Source of the DNA: Phycomyces nitens
Taxonomy: Eukaryota > Mucoromycota > Mucoromycetes > Mucorales > Phycomycetaceae
NCBI GenBank assembly: GCA_022702545.1
Contig: JAHRBC010000002.1
Coordinates: 6,882,001-6,946,000 of the forward strand
DNA: 64,000 bases
Direction of reading: 5' to 3'
The notes under the pieces were generated by a model that was given only the letters and a program-made list of their open reading frames with translations, searched no databases and was not told the origin of the DNA. Positions 42,940 to 54,587 of the stretch are shown piece by piece. A program made the translations under genes and the position numbers. Numbering within the stretch: the first letter of the stretch is position 1; every line of letters starts with the position of its first letter.

Positions 42940-45224
42940 TTAGAACAGAGGATCCAGGAATTGAGGCGAAAAGTCTTGCATTTCTTCCATCTTCACCAGA
43001 TCATGGTGGACGGCACTACTTGGAGACGCAAGTGGGTCCAAGAACTTGAGATCCATGCCAACCATTGCACTGGACGGCAGACTATGGTCTAGGAACGAAT
43101 CGTCGAGAATGGGTGGCAGCATAAACGAGTCATAAATGTCGCTGTCTCCCAAAAAGTAGTTTGAGGCTGGGGGTGGGTTAGGCGTGCAGACAGCACTGGT
43201 GGTCGAGGAGCTGCTGGTGCTGTGTGTATGACTGCTGATGATCGTAGAGGACTCGTCGCAGGGAGAAAAGAGGCGCTGGATGTCGCTTGGGTTGCAAAAC
43301 GACATTGGCTCGGTCAACATGCAGATGGAGGGCGAGTACGAGGGGGAAATGATGGGATCCTCGACCACCAGACTAGACGACATCTCAAACGGAAGCTCTT
43401 GCTCAAGCGACGGTTCATCGGCCAGCGAGAAACAGTCACCAAAGTCCAGAGATTCTGTTGTGCCACTGGTACAAGATGTTGCGGGAGATCCGGGCTGCTT
43501 TTCAGTAGGGACATCCTGAGCAAATCTGGCATTTTGGGCTGATAATGCAGAGGCAGTGAGGGGCATTGGTATCATCATCATCATCTCGTCATTGTTCAAG
43601 ATGTCTGGGAATTGAGCCTGAGGAATGGGTGCAGTGCGCTTCGAGTTCTTTCTGGGCTGCAGACTCGGCATGAACTTTGAGCGGTAGATGTCGAGGGCTC
43701 GCTGGAGGAGGTTCTTTTTGTTGGCAAGGTGTCGTTGATTCAGCCAGGCCTATTAGGATTTTTAATATAAGAAATCATGATTAGCTCACTCACAGGATTT
43801 GGACGAGGGGTCTGTGACCATGTTACATCCAATGGTAATTCTTCACTCACCAATTTCCACACCAATTCATTACACATCGTTTCTTCTACCCAACGCGCGC
43901 GTCCATTGATGGACTGGTCCGGGTTCACATTCATCGCACGAGGGAACACACAGTTTGCGATTCTGAATTCAGGACTGATTTCGTCCAGGTCAACATTCTC
44001 CACATTGATCTTTATGCGATACCGCATGTTTGTCGCCACATCGTCAATTGCAATCGTCTTTGGCTGGTGAGGGGGCTTTACGGTAGCAGCCGCCAATGTC
44101 ATTGGGGCCGGGATTGTGACTGAGATGCAGGATATCAGGTCAACCTCTTCTCCCTCCCGGTTCTTTCTCTTCCTCAGGGTCCCATTGAGCAGCTTTTCCT
44201 GGCGGGCAACTCTTCTGGAACGCATGCTTGGATACCGGTTTCTATAGGAATCAACTGCACGCTGAATCAAGCCACGCTTCCCAGAGATCTCGGTCTTGTT
44301 GAGCCAGGCCAGTTTCCATCCCAACAAATTGCACTCGGTCTCATATGCCCATCGGTTGCCCTTGTAGGTCTCCTTTGGCAGGTTTGCTCTTGGATACACC
44401 TTTTATAGAATGTTAGCTACTTGTATAAAATTGCCCATCCTTCCCAACACCGCCTAAATGCGGAGTCTTGGTTTCATCAGAGACGACTGCAGCCGTTCAC
44501 GTGTCACCGGGAATGGTTCCAAAACACTTGTACTTACACAGTTGTCGGTCTTGAACTTTTCGTCAATCGTGTTCAGTGAGACCTTTGTGATGTCGGTGCG
44601 GATAGAGTAGCGTTTGAGTGTGCGGTTATGAGAGTACACAAAGGAGACCCATTCGATCCCATCTCTGACTTCTGTCAGAGGCTCATTGGATGTCACACTA
44701 GGAGGAGGAGCAGAAGCAGAAGCAGTAGCAGCAACACCAGCAGATGGTGCAGATGGTGCAGCAGAAGGTGCAAGAGGGGCCGTAGAGGATCCAGGGTTGG
44801 CGGGCGGGCTGGTGGTCCAGGGGCGCTGGATCGTCGTGGACGCGTCTGGGGTCTGGGGTGGCGATGGTGGAGAGGATAAGGCAGCGGCCAGCGCGTTTGC
44901 AAGGGCAGATGTGGCGGCAATGCGTTCCTGGCAGGGATCTGATGGGGATTCGAGGGGCTTTTCGTCAATGGCAAAGAGGGTGCTCGGTGGAGGCGAGACG
45001 GGCGATGGCAGCTGGTCTGGAATGGGCTCTTTGACCTTGTCCAGCTTGCGTCTCTTGACATTGTGGATCGTTTGCTCGATTAGGAGCAGCTGGTCCGGGG
45101 TGAGGCGGTCTAGCAGGGATTCGGCGTTTTCGGGTGCATTGATGAGTTCTTGCAGCGAAAGAGAGGTTGGAGAACGGGCATCGTTTGATACAATCGGTGC
45201 GGTTGTAGAAACACAAAAGTCCAT
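42940..45224 (-). CDS. Protein with two tandem copies of a conserved fungal domain of unknown function
   Basis: Three exons (45224-44538, 44399-43851, 43749-42940), 681 residues. The N-terminus is Ser/Pro/Ala-rich with a poly-Ala/Pro stretch (about 95-170). Domain 1 (about 189-290) has EWVSFVYSHNRTLKRYSIRT, then YPRANLP and WKLAWLNKTEISGKRGL. Domain 2 (about 320-440) repeats the pattern: MRYRIKINVENV, VFPRAMNV, then WKL joined to AWLNQRHLANKKNLLQ by splicing. The C-terminus is acidic and Ser-rich with DSFLDHS-type clusters, resembling an activation region. I believe the domain is catalogued only as a DUF in fungal proteins. A nuclear regulatory role is speculation from composition (also KRRK near residue 55). 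A second in-frame donor 57 bp downstream is possible. Confidence 0.82.
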
Positions 45225-47946
45225 TTGATGATTTTAGTAGAGTGTAAAATGGGAATAACTTGGATGAATAGGAAGAGGAAGAGGAAGAAATAAAGGTTGG
45301 ATCCAATATGCGGTATATCTAAATGTATAAAGGTCTACTTTGTGTGTATGTGTTTGTTTGTTTGTTTTTTTTGAGCCAGCAAGAGGATAACGGAAGTTCA
45401 GATGGGGATAACCGTTGTATCGCAATCAGGCGTAAGTAGAGAGGTGAACATGCAACGGTTGATGTGTTTAGTATATAACAATAACCCAAAGGTAAGGATT
45501 TGGTGCGTAAAGAGGTCGTAAAGAAGTATAATTGGCACACGCGCATATATATATATATATAGACACACACACGTACACACACACACACGCACAAACAAAC
45601 ACTGGACGTGTTTAAAGTAAAGAGGGAAAAAAATATAAGAAGCAGGCAAAGAAACAATGGCTTTGGGGATTGTCTGTTATAAAGCCCTTTTTTTTCTTTC
45701 TCTCTCTATAATTCAAAAGGAGCTGAAAAGTGATATCTTTAATGACGGGGTTTGTGTGTGACACTGTGAGGAAGGAAATGGACCATGGCACTTGGTCTTC
45801 TTTAGAGTTTGGAGGTGTGCAAAAAAAAAGAGTGCCCGTGTACTCTTGGGGTAGTCTGCGATTGGCAGCCAATCTGTGGGCTGGCTGGGATCCCCCAAGA
45901 GTCGGTATTACTCCCCTACCCTTTAATGAACCTCTTTACCATTGTCCTAGACAAGACTTTAGGCCCCGATGGTTCCGTGAATGGCCGACTAGAAAGTCAG
46001 AGAAGCATATTGTGACCTTTTATTATTACACCGCCAAAAACCCGAGAATTCAGGAACCACCAGAATAATTCCGGGAAATCTGTATAATTCTACCCCTCCT
46101 TTTTATTTTATTCTATTTTATTTATTTAATTTATTTTTATTTTTATTGTATGATGTGTTTTGTTTTTGGATTTACCCGTAAAATAAATTAAAGAGGTAAA
46201 CAAGTGTATTCTACACACAATTCATGACAGAGAACCACGTGTAAATTGAGTTGAGGTATAAGAGGGACAGAAGAGGGGCTTGCCACGTGTGGGGGTGGAC
46301 CCAGTAATGCCTCATGTGAAAGCACAATCACATATAAGCCGCTCTATAGTTTTACAAATGTAGTATACAGCCCAAATGGAGAAATACCATTCGCCAATAG
46401 CCCATTCTCCAGGACAATTTATCGCATCTTTTAGCTCAAGTTTTGTTGGAGGTTTTGTGTCTGGAGACGCACAAAAAAATATATAATACAAATCTTTGTT
46501 ATCTCGAGGGTGTCAATGATGAACGATTTTTTTGTGGAGAAATAAGAATGCATTTATAGAATGCACCGTAATATAAATAAAAAAAAAGAATAAAGAGATC
46601 TTCGTCCCAAATATGGCCATCAAGGACCAGTGCACCCACCAGTTTTCTACGTTTGAATTGGCTTGGTGACTTTTTTGCGCTACTCCAAAAATATCGAGCA
46701 TCATCATCAATCAATCGAGATTCCCCCCCTTTTCTTCTTCTCTGGAATCAACCATTACACCACCGTCTCTCTTTCTTTAACCCAAAAGGCTGCTAACAAT
46801 ATAGGCTAGCTGAGGAGCAGCAGCAGCAGCACTTCCCCCTCACACAAAAATTGTTTCAAAAAATAAAATAAAATTAATAAAATAAATGGATATTCGTTAC
46901 AAATAAACATATGAAAACTGCTTTATACATGGATGCATACTATCCTCGACTTGCCCTAGACTGCATATCGACTGCTAAGCAAGATTATTCCGGACCATGC
47001 CAACACTTTTGATTCATCCAACAAATACGTCAAAGAACACTGGTACCACTCAAGGTCATTATTACTTTGTAACTAGCGTCATTCATTTCACCCAACATTT
47101 TTTATTATTTTTATTATTATTTCCATTTTGTTCATAATCCAGTATCTAAGCAACGGATAAACATTAAATTAAGGTTTATTCATCATCCTTTTTTTTATTT
47201 ATTTATTTATCACCATCCCAACCATCGCTCTATCAGATTATTAAGGACTTCTCCAAAATTGTTACCGGCTAGATTATATTTTATTAGGTAACACAGACTC
47301 CATATTTGGGATCGGGCATCTTAACATGGCGGGGAAATGTTTTTCATCTTGACACAGTTTTTCATGCTGTCAAGTCCAAAACATTGGCAATATGGCCATC
47401 GTACATTTTTCCATGGAGATTGTGTGTGTGTGTGTGTGTGTCGGTAATACAAAAAAAAATATAGGAATTCAGGAAGATGTAGACAATTGTGGGGTCCAAG
47501 CTACACGTATTATTCATTGCATCAAATGCAATTCTATTCCATCTTTTTTTTATATTATTATTTTTGGCACAACACTGCTATTTTAACAGGAATGACAACA
47601 AAACAAGCAATTGTATCATTGTTACAAGTTTTTCTTTAAAAATAAATAAATGATCAATTGCAAAACTGTAACATGTATTATTGTTTTGATTGCTCCCTCT
47701 TGAGGGTCAGTGCCTTTATATATATATATATATATCTTGTACAAGCACCCGCAGACTGTAAATCATGAATTAGAAACTCATGCCAAAGGAGAATAAACGC
47801 ATCTACACATCCAATACACCATATATATACACATATATATTTAATAATAAAAATGGTTCATTTTATTTTAAATATAATCATATTAGTCTGGAAACAATCT
47901 AATCATTTTGGAAACATCAAAGGATCACCATCTTGTAATCTGTGGA
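45225..47946. other. Intergenic and upstream region of the tandem-domain gene
   Basis: No gene supported. It contains (TA)n and (AC)n tracts at 45545-45592, a (TG)n tract near 47421-47440 and (TA)n near 47718-47735. The ORFs seen (up to 112 codons) run through simple sequence and look like chance. Confidence 0.5.
46236..46289. promoter_or_regulatory. Pair of CACGTG E-boxes
   Basis: CACGTG at 46236-46241 and at 46284-46289, 48 bp apart, about 1 kb upstream of the tandem-domain gene. Palindromic E-boxes are bound by bHLH factors. Pairing is suggestive, not proof of function. Confidence 0.3.
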
Positions 47947-50900
47947 TTATTGGGTCAATGAAATCTGCATTATCTGGCCAAGCAAGTTGATCGCAAGCTG
48001 CTTAATGTCATCTTCTTCGACACCCTTGACAAGATCTGCAAAGAGTTTGGACCCGATTTTTTTTTAGTTTTAATCCTTCCATATTGCTCATTATTTATTA
48101 CCTTGTAACCACTCTTGGACACCTGCCAATTCTCTTGCGAATTGACTCAAAAGTATTTCAGGCTGGTTTCTGTAGCTTGTATTCAATATCGTATCAATTC
48201 CAAGTAGCATCGAGTGTTTCATCCCACGGGTGCAGTTGGTGTAGCGCAACGATGAACAAAACTCAAAATACTCTGTCACAATACGCCGCTTGTCCATGGT
48301 GTTTGCTAGCAAAAAAAAAAAGAATGTGGTTGAGAATGCTAAACAGTTTTGTCAATCTCTTTATTCTGTTACTTACTTGAACTGTGGAGGATGATATTGA
48401 GTGTCATGATGAACCTCTCGGACAATATCTTATCGTGGCCTATCCACCATCTATGATAACAGATTAGGGACCAACACTGCTTTAATACCGTTTACCTTGC
48501 CCTCGTCTCTGCACCCTCCCACCAGCCTAGCAGCAGAGGCGTAAAGAACACTGGCTGGGCAAGTCCATTGAGCCGGTTGGTCTTGATGGCCTCTTGGCGC
48601 TTCCGTTGGATTTCAGCACTATGAGAGAACACCCTGACCGTTCCAGTCGGTCGGGTTAGCAGGGTACCTGAAAGTGACCCAGGATCCTTTTCAATTGCCT
48701 TGTCTAGAATATTCGTAACCTGAATGAATGCACACAGAATTAGATGGTATCTAAAAAAAAATCTACCTTATTTCCCTTGCACTCATCCTCGGAACCCTCT
48801 TTTAATCTTCATCTTGACTTACCCCGTCCTCTGTCCAACCCGCAAGTTCTCGTACAGCTAATGCAATTGCTGCCAACAGCACCTGCTTTTGGCCATTTGA
48901 GGTGTTGCGGTCATATATTTGATCGATAATGAAGCTAGTAATGATTGGTTATAGGCCAAGCAGTCAATGATACTGATTGGGCTTACCTGGCCACCTTTGG
49001 TTCTGCCACCAAAAGAGCAACCAATGCATCTTGCTGTCGTTGTCTGAAATCGGTTAATTCGTACGTCTCGGGTAGCCGAATGAGCAGTGAAGCCACCTGG
49101 ATACAGTTTTCCCCTGAGAATCGTTTAGCCGCTCAAAATAAAATCCAAATTGATTCTTATTTTTTATTTGGGCATCTCCGCCTGTGTCCCAATTTTACCT
49201 ATCTCGCTTCCGATGCCTGCCTTTTGGCGGATAATCGTGCTTGCTGCTCCCAAGCCAATTTCCAGCTTGACTGGATCGTCATGATCTTCAAGGTAGCTGA
49301 TCAGGTCCAGGATATAGCTTATATTAAAAATAATAATAATAAAAAATAATATTAATAATAGACTGTCAATTCATATCAGGGATTTCAAGATACCCGGAAA
49401 CTTACGCTGGTGGCCGTACACTTTTGGCCTTTTCCCTCACACCTTTTTCCTCATCATCAGACTCAGTTTCCATTAGGTAAGGCTCCAAATCCGATTCTTC
49501 TGATCTTTCCGATTCTACACAATTTGGTGGGTTTGGCAAGTTGCCCCAGATTATTACAATCGTTATTTATTTTTATACCATTTGGGTCAAACAAGGCATC
49601 AGGGTCTAGCTCAGCCTCTTGCTCAGTGTCAGCCTCTTGGTCAATATCAGCCTCTTGGTCTTGGGCTTGGTCTTTAAACAGGTCCTTGAGGTTCTCTTTG
49701 GAATCTAATGCCAATCAATTAGGACCATCCTAGCCAGTTGTCCATACCTTCCGCAAATGCGTCCCGGGTATCAATTAGATCCTTGAGGGCAAATAGTCGT
49801 TTGTCGGTCTGCAAATCCAATACCCCACACACAAATCGAGCCTCGTTTGAATCTATATGCCCAGATACACTCTCCGCAACCACCTTTACGACCAATGTTA
49901 CCATTCAAAATCCTCTGCACCAAAAAACACTTACTACACCCAATTTGGCGGTCTCGATATCCGCACTGCCAAACCATCTGGTTATTCCGCTCATCAGCCC
50001 AGTCTCGGAAACTATCTGGCCAAGGCTGTCCTTGTCAAGGTATCCAGCCAAGATGTTCAAGGCTGCCGTGATGTCTATGATTCCTAGTCAACAAACAGTC
50101 TGCTTGTCATTCTGACTTACACTCCCGCTCTTTTGCACTGCCATGTCTAATGAACACAGGATCCGTCCATTTCTCAATCACAATTGTCAATAGCCCACCC
50201 ACAATCTCCCTGGCCCCTCCTACTCGCTCTCCACTTTCCCAATCACCAATCACAGCAGCAGCAATACCCAGCCGCAGAGTATCAGCGTCTGTCCATCGCA
50301 CTGCTGCAAGCTCAAAGATCACGTGTTTTGCAAATTCAGTCACTCGTCTAATGTCTTTGTGAGCTCCAAACAAGATCAATGACAGATCCACAGCCATTGA
50401 TCGGATCACAGATCCCTTGATTGGCTGGGTCTTGTCTGTCTGTTGAGCCTTTAGGGTCTCATGCACAAAGAACAAGGTTGTTTTGGATAGACCATGGGCA
50501 GTAGACATACGTTCAGCATCTTGCCACAGCACATTCCATGGCACTGGTATTGATTTTGATGTTTGCAAGTGTGCCAATGCGATGGGATATATAGTTCTAA
50601 TGCATATTTCTGTGTACACACCCAATACACCCAAGCAAATTCATATATATGTATATGTACGTATATTACACATGTACACACAAAAATATATTTATATTTG
50701 TTGTATATAAATGATTTCTCTTTTCTTATTACTTTACCTGTATAGCCTTGACGGACCATCTTGGCCAGCAGCTCGGCCAGAAACCCAATACTGCTCTTTC
50801 CAGTCTCAACAACCGCCCAGGCCAACTGTCGAGCCAACTCGATAAAATAGTTGCGGTCAAGGTACCATTCGTTTGACCCACCCAGTGTCTCTAGTCCAAA

Positions 50901-51449
50901 CGCGTTTCCCAGTCGTGCAGGGACTGAGCACAAGAGGGTGCATAGGAACTGAGAGTCCATCCCATCAGACTGGTCCGCAGCATTTGCAACATAGAGTCTC
51001 AGGCGCATTGGGCTCACTAGGCCCTTTATGAGCTGGGCATAGATCTCTAGGGCATTGAGAGAACAATCTTTTTCGGTCGAGAGAGATTCCAAGAGGATCG
51101 ATAGGCTGGTTAGGCCCATTAAGCGATGCACAGTGGGATTTGTGTGAATGTGTCCAAAGGTTGATTCGAGTAGGTTGCGGTGGGGGCTAAGGGGTCCGAG
51201 CGTGAATGCCCAGTTGGGAATGATGGTTTGGCAGACTGTCCAGAGATGTCGCTTCCATGCGGCATGTCTGATGAGTTGGAGTTGGAGATGGATTGGTAAT
51301 AAAGAGATTTGATCTGATTCTGAATGCAGCCATTTCAGTGGCTGGTCTAGGCACTGGACTGCGGTTTCGAATTGAGTTGGGTTCTGCTTGGCTTTGGCGT
51401 CTAGGGAATCCAATTCATCCAAAACTGTTTGAATGTTCAGTGGGGGCAT
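47947..51449 (-). CDS. TEL2: Telomere length regulation protein TEL2/TELO2 homolog
   Basis: Thirteen exons: 51449-50738, 50609-50121, 50074-49935, 49883-49748, 49704-49579, 49514-49406, 49317-49199, 49113-48987, 48934-48823, 48719-48496, 48450-48377, 48305-48102, 48035-47947. All phases close, giving 886 residues against about 840 in human TELO2. Family hallmarks: SGITRWFGS...AKLGVVVAESVSG; an acidic linker (EEDS-type, exons 5-6) before RPPAYILDLISYLED; repeated helical PE.R...ALVALLVAEPKV; and KTNRLNGLAQPVFFTPLL near the C-terminus. Tel2 works with Tti1, Tti2 and Hsp90 to mature PIKK kinases (TOR, ATM/ATR), and the acidic Ser-rich linker is the likely CK2-type R2TP contact. An ATG 90 bp upstream lies in simple repeats and was not used. 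Confidence 0.88.
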
Positions 51450-53195
51450 TTCGGATATGCAGCACAATGGAGAATAATAATAAAAAACAATCTTTTTAAA
51501 TATATATATATGTATATGTATATGTATATACACACACAAAAATCAACCCTGTTGTGCGGAGTCTGTATGGTTTGGTATGCAGTCACGATGGATTGATTCA
51601 AGGGGTGCGGTTTGACACTTTGGGAGGGTTTTTTTTTTTATCAAGAGGCTAAAGTCCAAGGCTGCTTTGAAGAGCAGTGTCCACTACTTTAGAGCCATGG
51701 CTCTTTATTATAAGTATTACTATTATTACTATTTTGCTATTAAACTAAATCGATAAAATGTACTGTAAAAGGATCACTTGATAGAATACTTTCTCATGAG
51801 AGTATAATTGGCAAACAAGGCTTTGGAAAATGACTTTTCAACTGCATTGGAAGTTGATGAGATTGAGAGAGAGTTGCAGATAAAAATGGCAAGATATCCG
51901 AGAGATGGCCAAAGAAATAAGAGAGAATCCTAGGCATTTATCTGCTACTAACCTATTCACCTACCGAGCAACCCTTTGACTTGTCTTGTCCCACCTTTTA
52001 CCCTTGAATCTAATGGTAGTGGTATTTGTAAACCATTTGAATTAAATTAATTGGAAGTGATTCTATAATATATATACATATATACATATTTGTAATAAAA
52101 GAGGTGAGATTCCAAAGAAAAGGCTTGTTTGATTTCCATTATCAATTCAAACATGAATGTTCTTTATTCATCTGAAAATAAGTAAGAAACTTTCCGGCTT
52201 GACTGTAACTCATTGCCCATTATTAAACTGTATGTATGTAGAAAAAAAAAGATATCGTAATATGGACAATCTCCCGCTCTACATATTCTTTACCCTTTGA
52301 CAATTCTCTTTTCTGAATTATCTGATCAGAAGAATGCGTCTTTTGTATTCTGGATCACCATAAAATGTGTATTGACGAGCACTAGTATTGGTAGGATGAG
52401 GTTATTTTTTTTGTATTTATCTAAAATACCAGAGGTATCAAGCCTGTTTGACTAGGAAATACTCTTGAGAATTGTCTATAAAAGCTGACCGCTATTCCAC
52501 CTGGAGTCCCAATGAATTGATATCTCACGACTGGATCTCTATTATTGCTATTGAAATTGAACCATTGGTTTTACTCTGGTTTGTACATGTCATTCAGTGA
52601 TCCAATAATGAACCAAACTACATTAGGGTAAAGGGTCCTTTTTAAATATATGACATTGCTTAACCGTCTCGGATTGAATGGATTTAGATGATCCTTTGTA
52701 CATCATAGCATATATGCATATGTCTCATAAAAAAAAAGGTCAATTATTCAATTGAATACAGTGCATAGTCTACTGCTGTTGATTCAGAAAAAAGCGGTCA
52801 AGGTCAACAAAACAAAATAATCAGGATATACTAATTGTCAGAGTGTGACGAGTAATGCTGACAAGGCATCTCAAGATAATTTCTGTGCAGTTTCTTGTCG
52901 TAAAATAATTGTTGGTGGAAGCTGCATAGCCATTATAATAGCTTCCATATGAGAGCAGGTGAACTAAAAAAAGAGGGGGGAACTTCAACACAAATCATCT
53001 CCAACTGAGTATGTCTACGTTTCCAAGCATTGTGTTTGTTGAGTAAAATATTGCCTTTTATGACATCTCAAAGCTCATTTTTCTAGTCCTCAGTTTTATC
53101 AGCAAAGTCGGCAATGCATACTTTGTTTATATATATATAAAAGAGATTTATAATTCAAAAAAAAAACATTATTTAAACCAGAATTATTTAATCGT
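51450..53195. other. Intergenic
   Basis: No supported gene over 1.7 kb. AT-rich, with a TATATG-type tract near 51499-51530 (the TEL2 leader side) and scattered homopolymers. Core gene order ends here and F-box relics begin. Confidence 0.5.
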
Positions 53196-53199
53196 CAAA

Positions 53200-53560
53200 T
53201 ATTCATTTGTTATTATCGAATTGTACACGAGGAATTCCGTGATTCTGAAATCAAGGTAGATAATATCTTGGATCAATTCATATCCTTACCATCATTGTAT
53301 ATCGATAGTACCAGTGCTTTTCTCTCAAGTAATACACATCTATATACTATATATCCTTTACAGAAACCGGAGATACGTTACTCATGCCTCAAATAAAACA
53401 TCTTTTATTATATATTCTTCTGTTGCGGCCAGCTCGGGTCTATCAAATTGTGCACTAGTGATTATGAAGGAGTTGTTTGCAATTATCAGCTTATTTTTGA
53501 CATGTTTCCATCACAGTTGGATACCTTTTCTTCATTTACATCTTCCAAAATAATATTATA
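53200..53560 (+). pseudogene. Type I F-box relic (C-terminal third)
   Basis: Pieces align in order with the type I body: VDNILDQFISLPSL, FLSSNTHLYTIYPLQK, a CGQLGSIKL segment, and LIFDMFPSQLDTF. Stops and shifts separate them. Both the F-box and the conserved tail are missing. Confidence 0.7.
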
Positions 53561-53649
53561 GTCTCTTGATGTGCTTGTTGGGCTATTTTCAACTCCAACA
53601 TTGTTAAAGAGGTATATCACTTTGTAGCATCTAATAGTGCTCAAAGAAA

Positions 53650-54111
53650 TATTGTCAGGAAGTAGTAAATGAGATTAATAAGCCTTAGTAGATAAAGATA
53701 ATTGTTATAAGAAGGATATTTTTTTAATAGAGCATATGACCACCACGCTTTTTTTAAACTTTGGAAGCACAAATTTTGGTACTCGGGAAATATTTCATGC
53801 AAGTAAAGAGGGCGATACTTGCCAGCTCTACTGCCAGGTTGCTCTTATATGATATTCTATTATCGTTTTTGCAACATATAGCCCGTGGTGTCTTAGTCAA
53901 AAGACTATAAGATAACGACAGATAATTCTCTCGATGTGTCAACGCATCTCTCTTTTTTATCATGTTGTCATCCAAGGCAACAAGAGGGCCAATACCTAGC
54001 AAGATACATACCTATACAGATATCAAGCCATAGCCTTGGACTTTTGGTACGACTATACATAAACGTATATAAAAATTACAGCTTTATTTACAAGTAGTTG
54101 ATTTACTATTA
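53650..54111 (+). repeat. Distal upstream module of gene F, with internal deletion
   Basis: 53824-54049 is nearly identical to 15775-16006. At 54049 the sequence jumps from the TTTTGGTAC of the gene C module directly to the GACTATACATAAACG that lies about 130 bp further on there (16131), removing the Tc1 relic. Confidence 0.8.
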
Positions 54112-54587
54112 GGCATGTAATTCCTCAACATGCATAATCTTGGCTAATGAACATTTGTCTATGTTTTTTTTTTGGCAAAAACCTTTAAATAACATAATAC
54201 CCGTAGTTTTAGTTTCTTTGATTGAAAATGTTTCATGTCTTTACAGGTTACCTCATATCTTAATGTTATATGGCTCACAATTGATTGGGGAATACCCTCT
54301 TTCCGAAAAATAACATAAGTGATACACCCTTGTATCATTTAATAAAACTTGCGAGGTGATGCTTCATATTTATTTGACAAGCTAACTGTATTGATTATAG
54401 AGGTTGTTGGAGTGAACAAGAAAAGAAATAAGCAAAGATGTGCCCGCATAGAAGATTATAAAGTTAAAAATAGCCTAAAACAAGAGTTAGTCTGTGTAAA
54501 GTGGCTTAAAATAGTACTACGTTTGACAGGAGAAAAGGTATAAAACACTTGATATTATATCTTTTTACTCTTTCTTTCTTTATCACA
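54112..54587 (+). promoter_or_regulatory. Proximal upstream module and promoter of F-box gene F
   Basis: 54112-54519 is nearly identical to the gene D module (21600-22006). From about 54527 on it follows gene A instead (GACAGGAG-type). TATAAA at 54539-54544 lies 49 bp before the ATG, with a CT-rich leader. Confidence 0.7.

Noticed and set aside
44628..45228. Plus-strand ORFs opposite the tandem-domain gene
   Set aside because: They mirror the Ala/Pro/Ser-rich first exon of the minus-strand gene and are low-complexity shadows.
47392..47586. 64-codon ORF in the TEL2 3' flank
   Set aside because: It runs through a (TG)n tract and T-rich sequence; no supporting feature.
51499..51539. TEL2 start at 51539
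   Set aside because: The extra 30 codons come from TATATG/ACAC simple repeats; MPPLNIQ at 51449 is the natural start.
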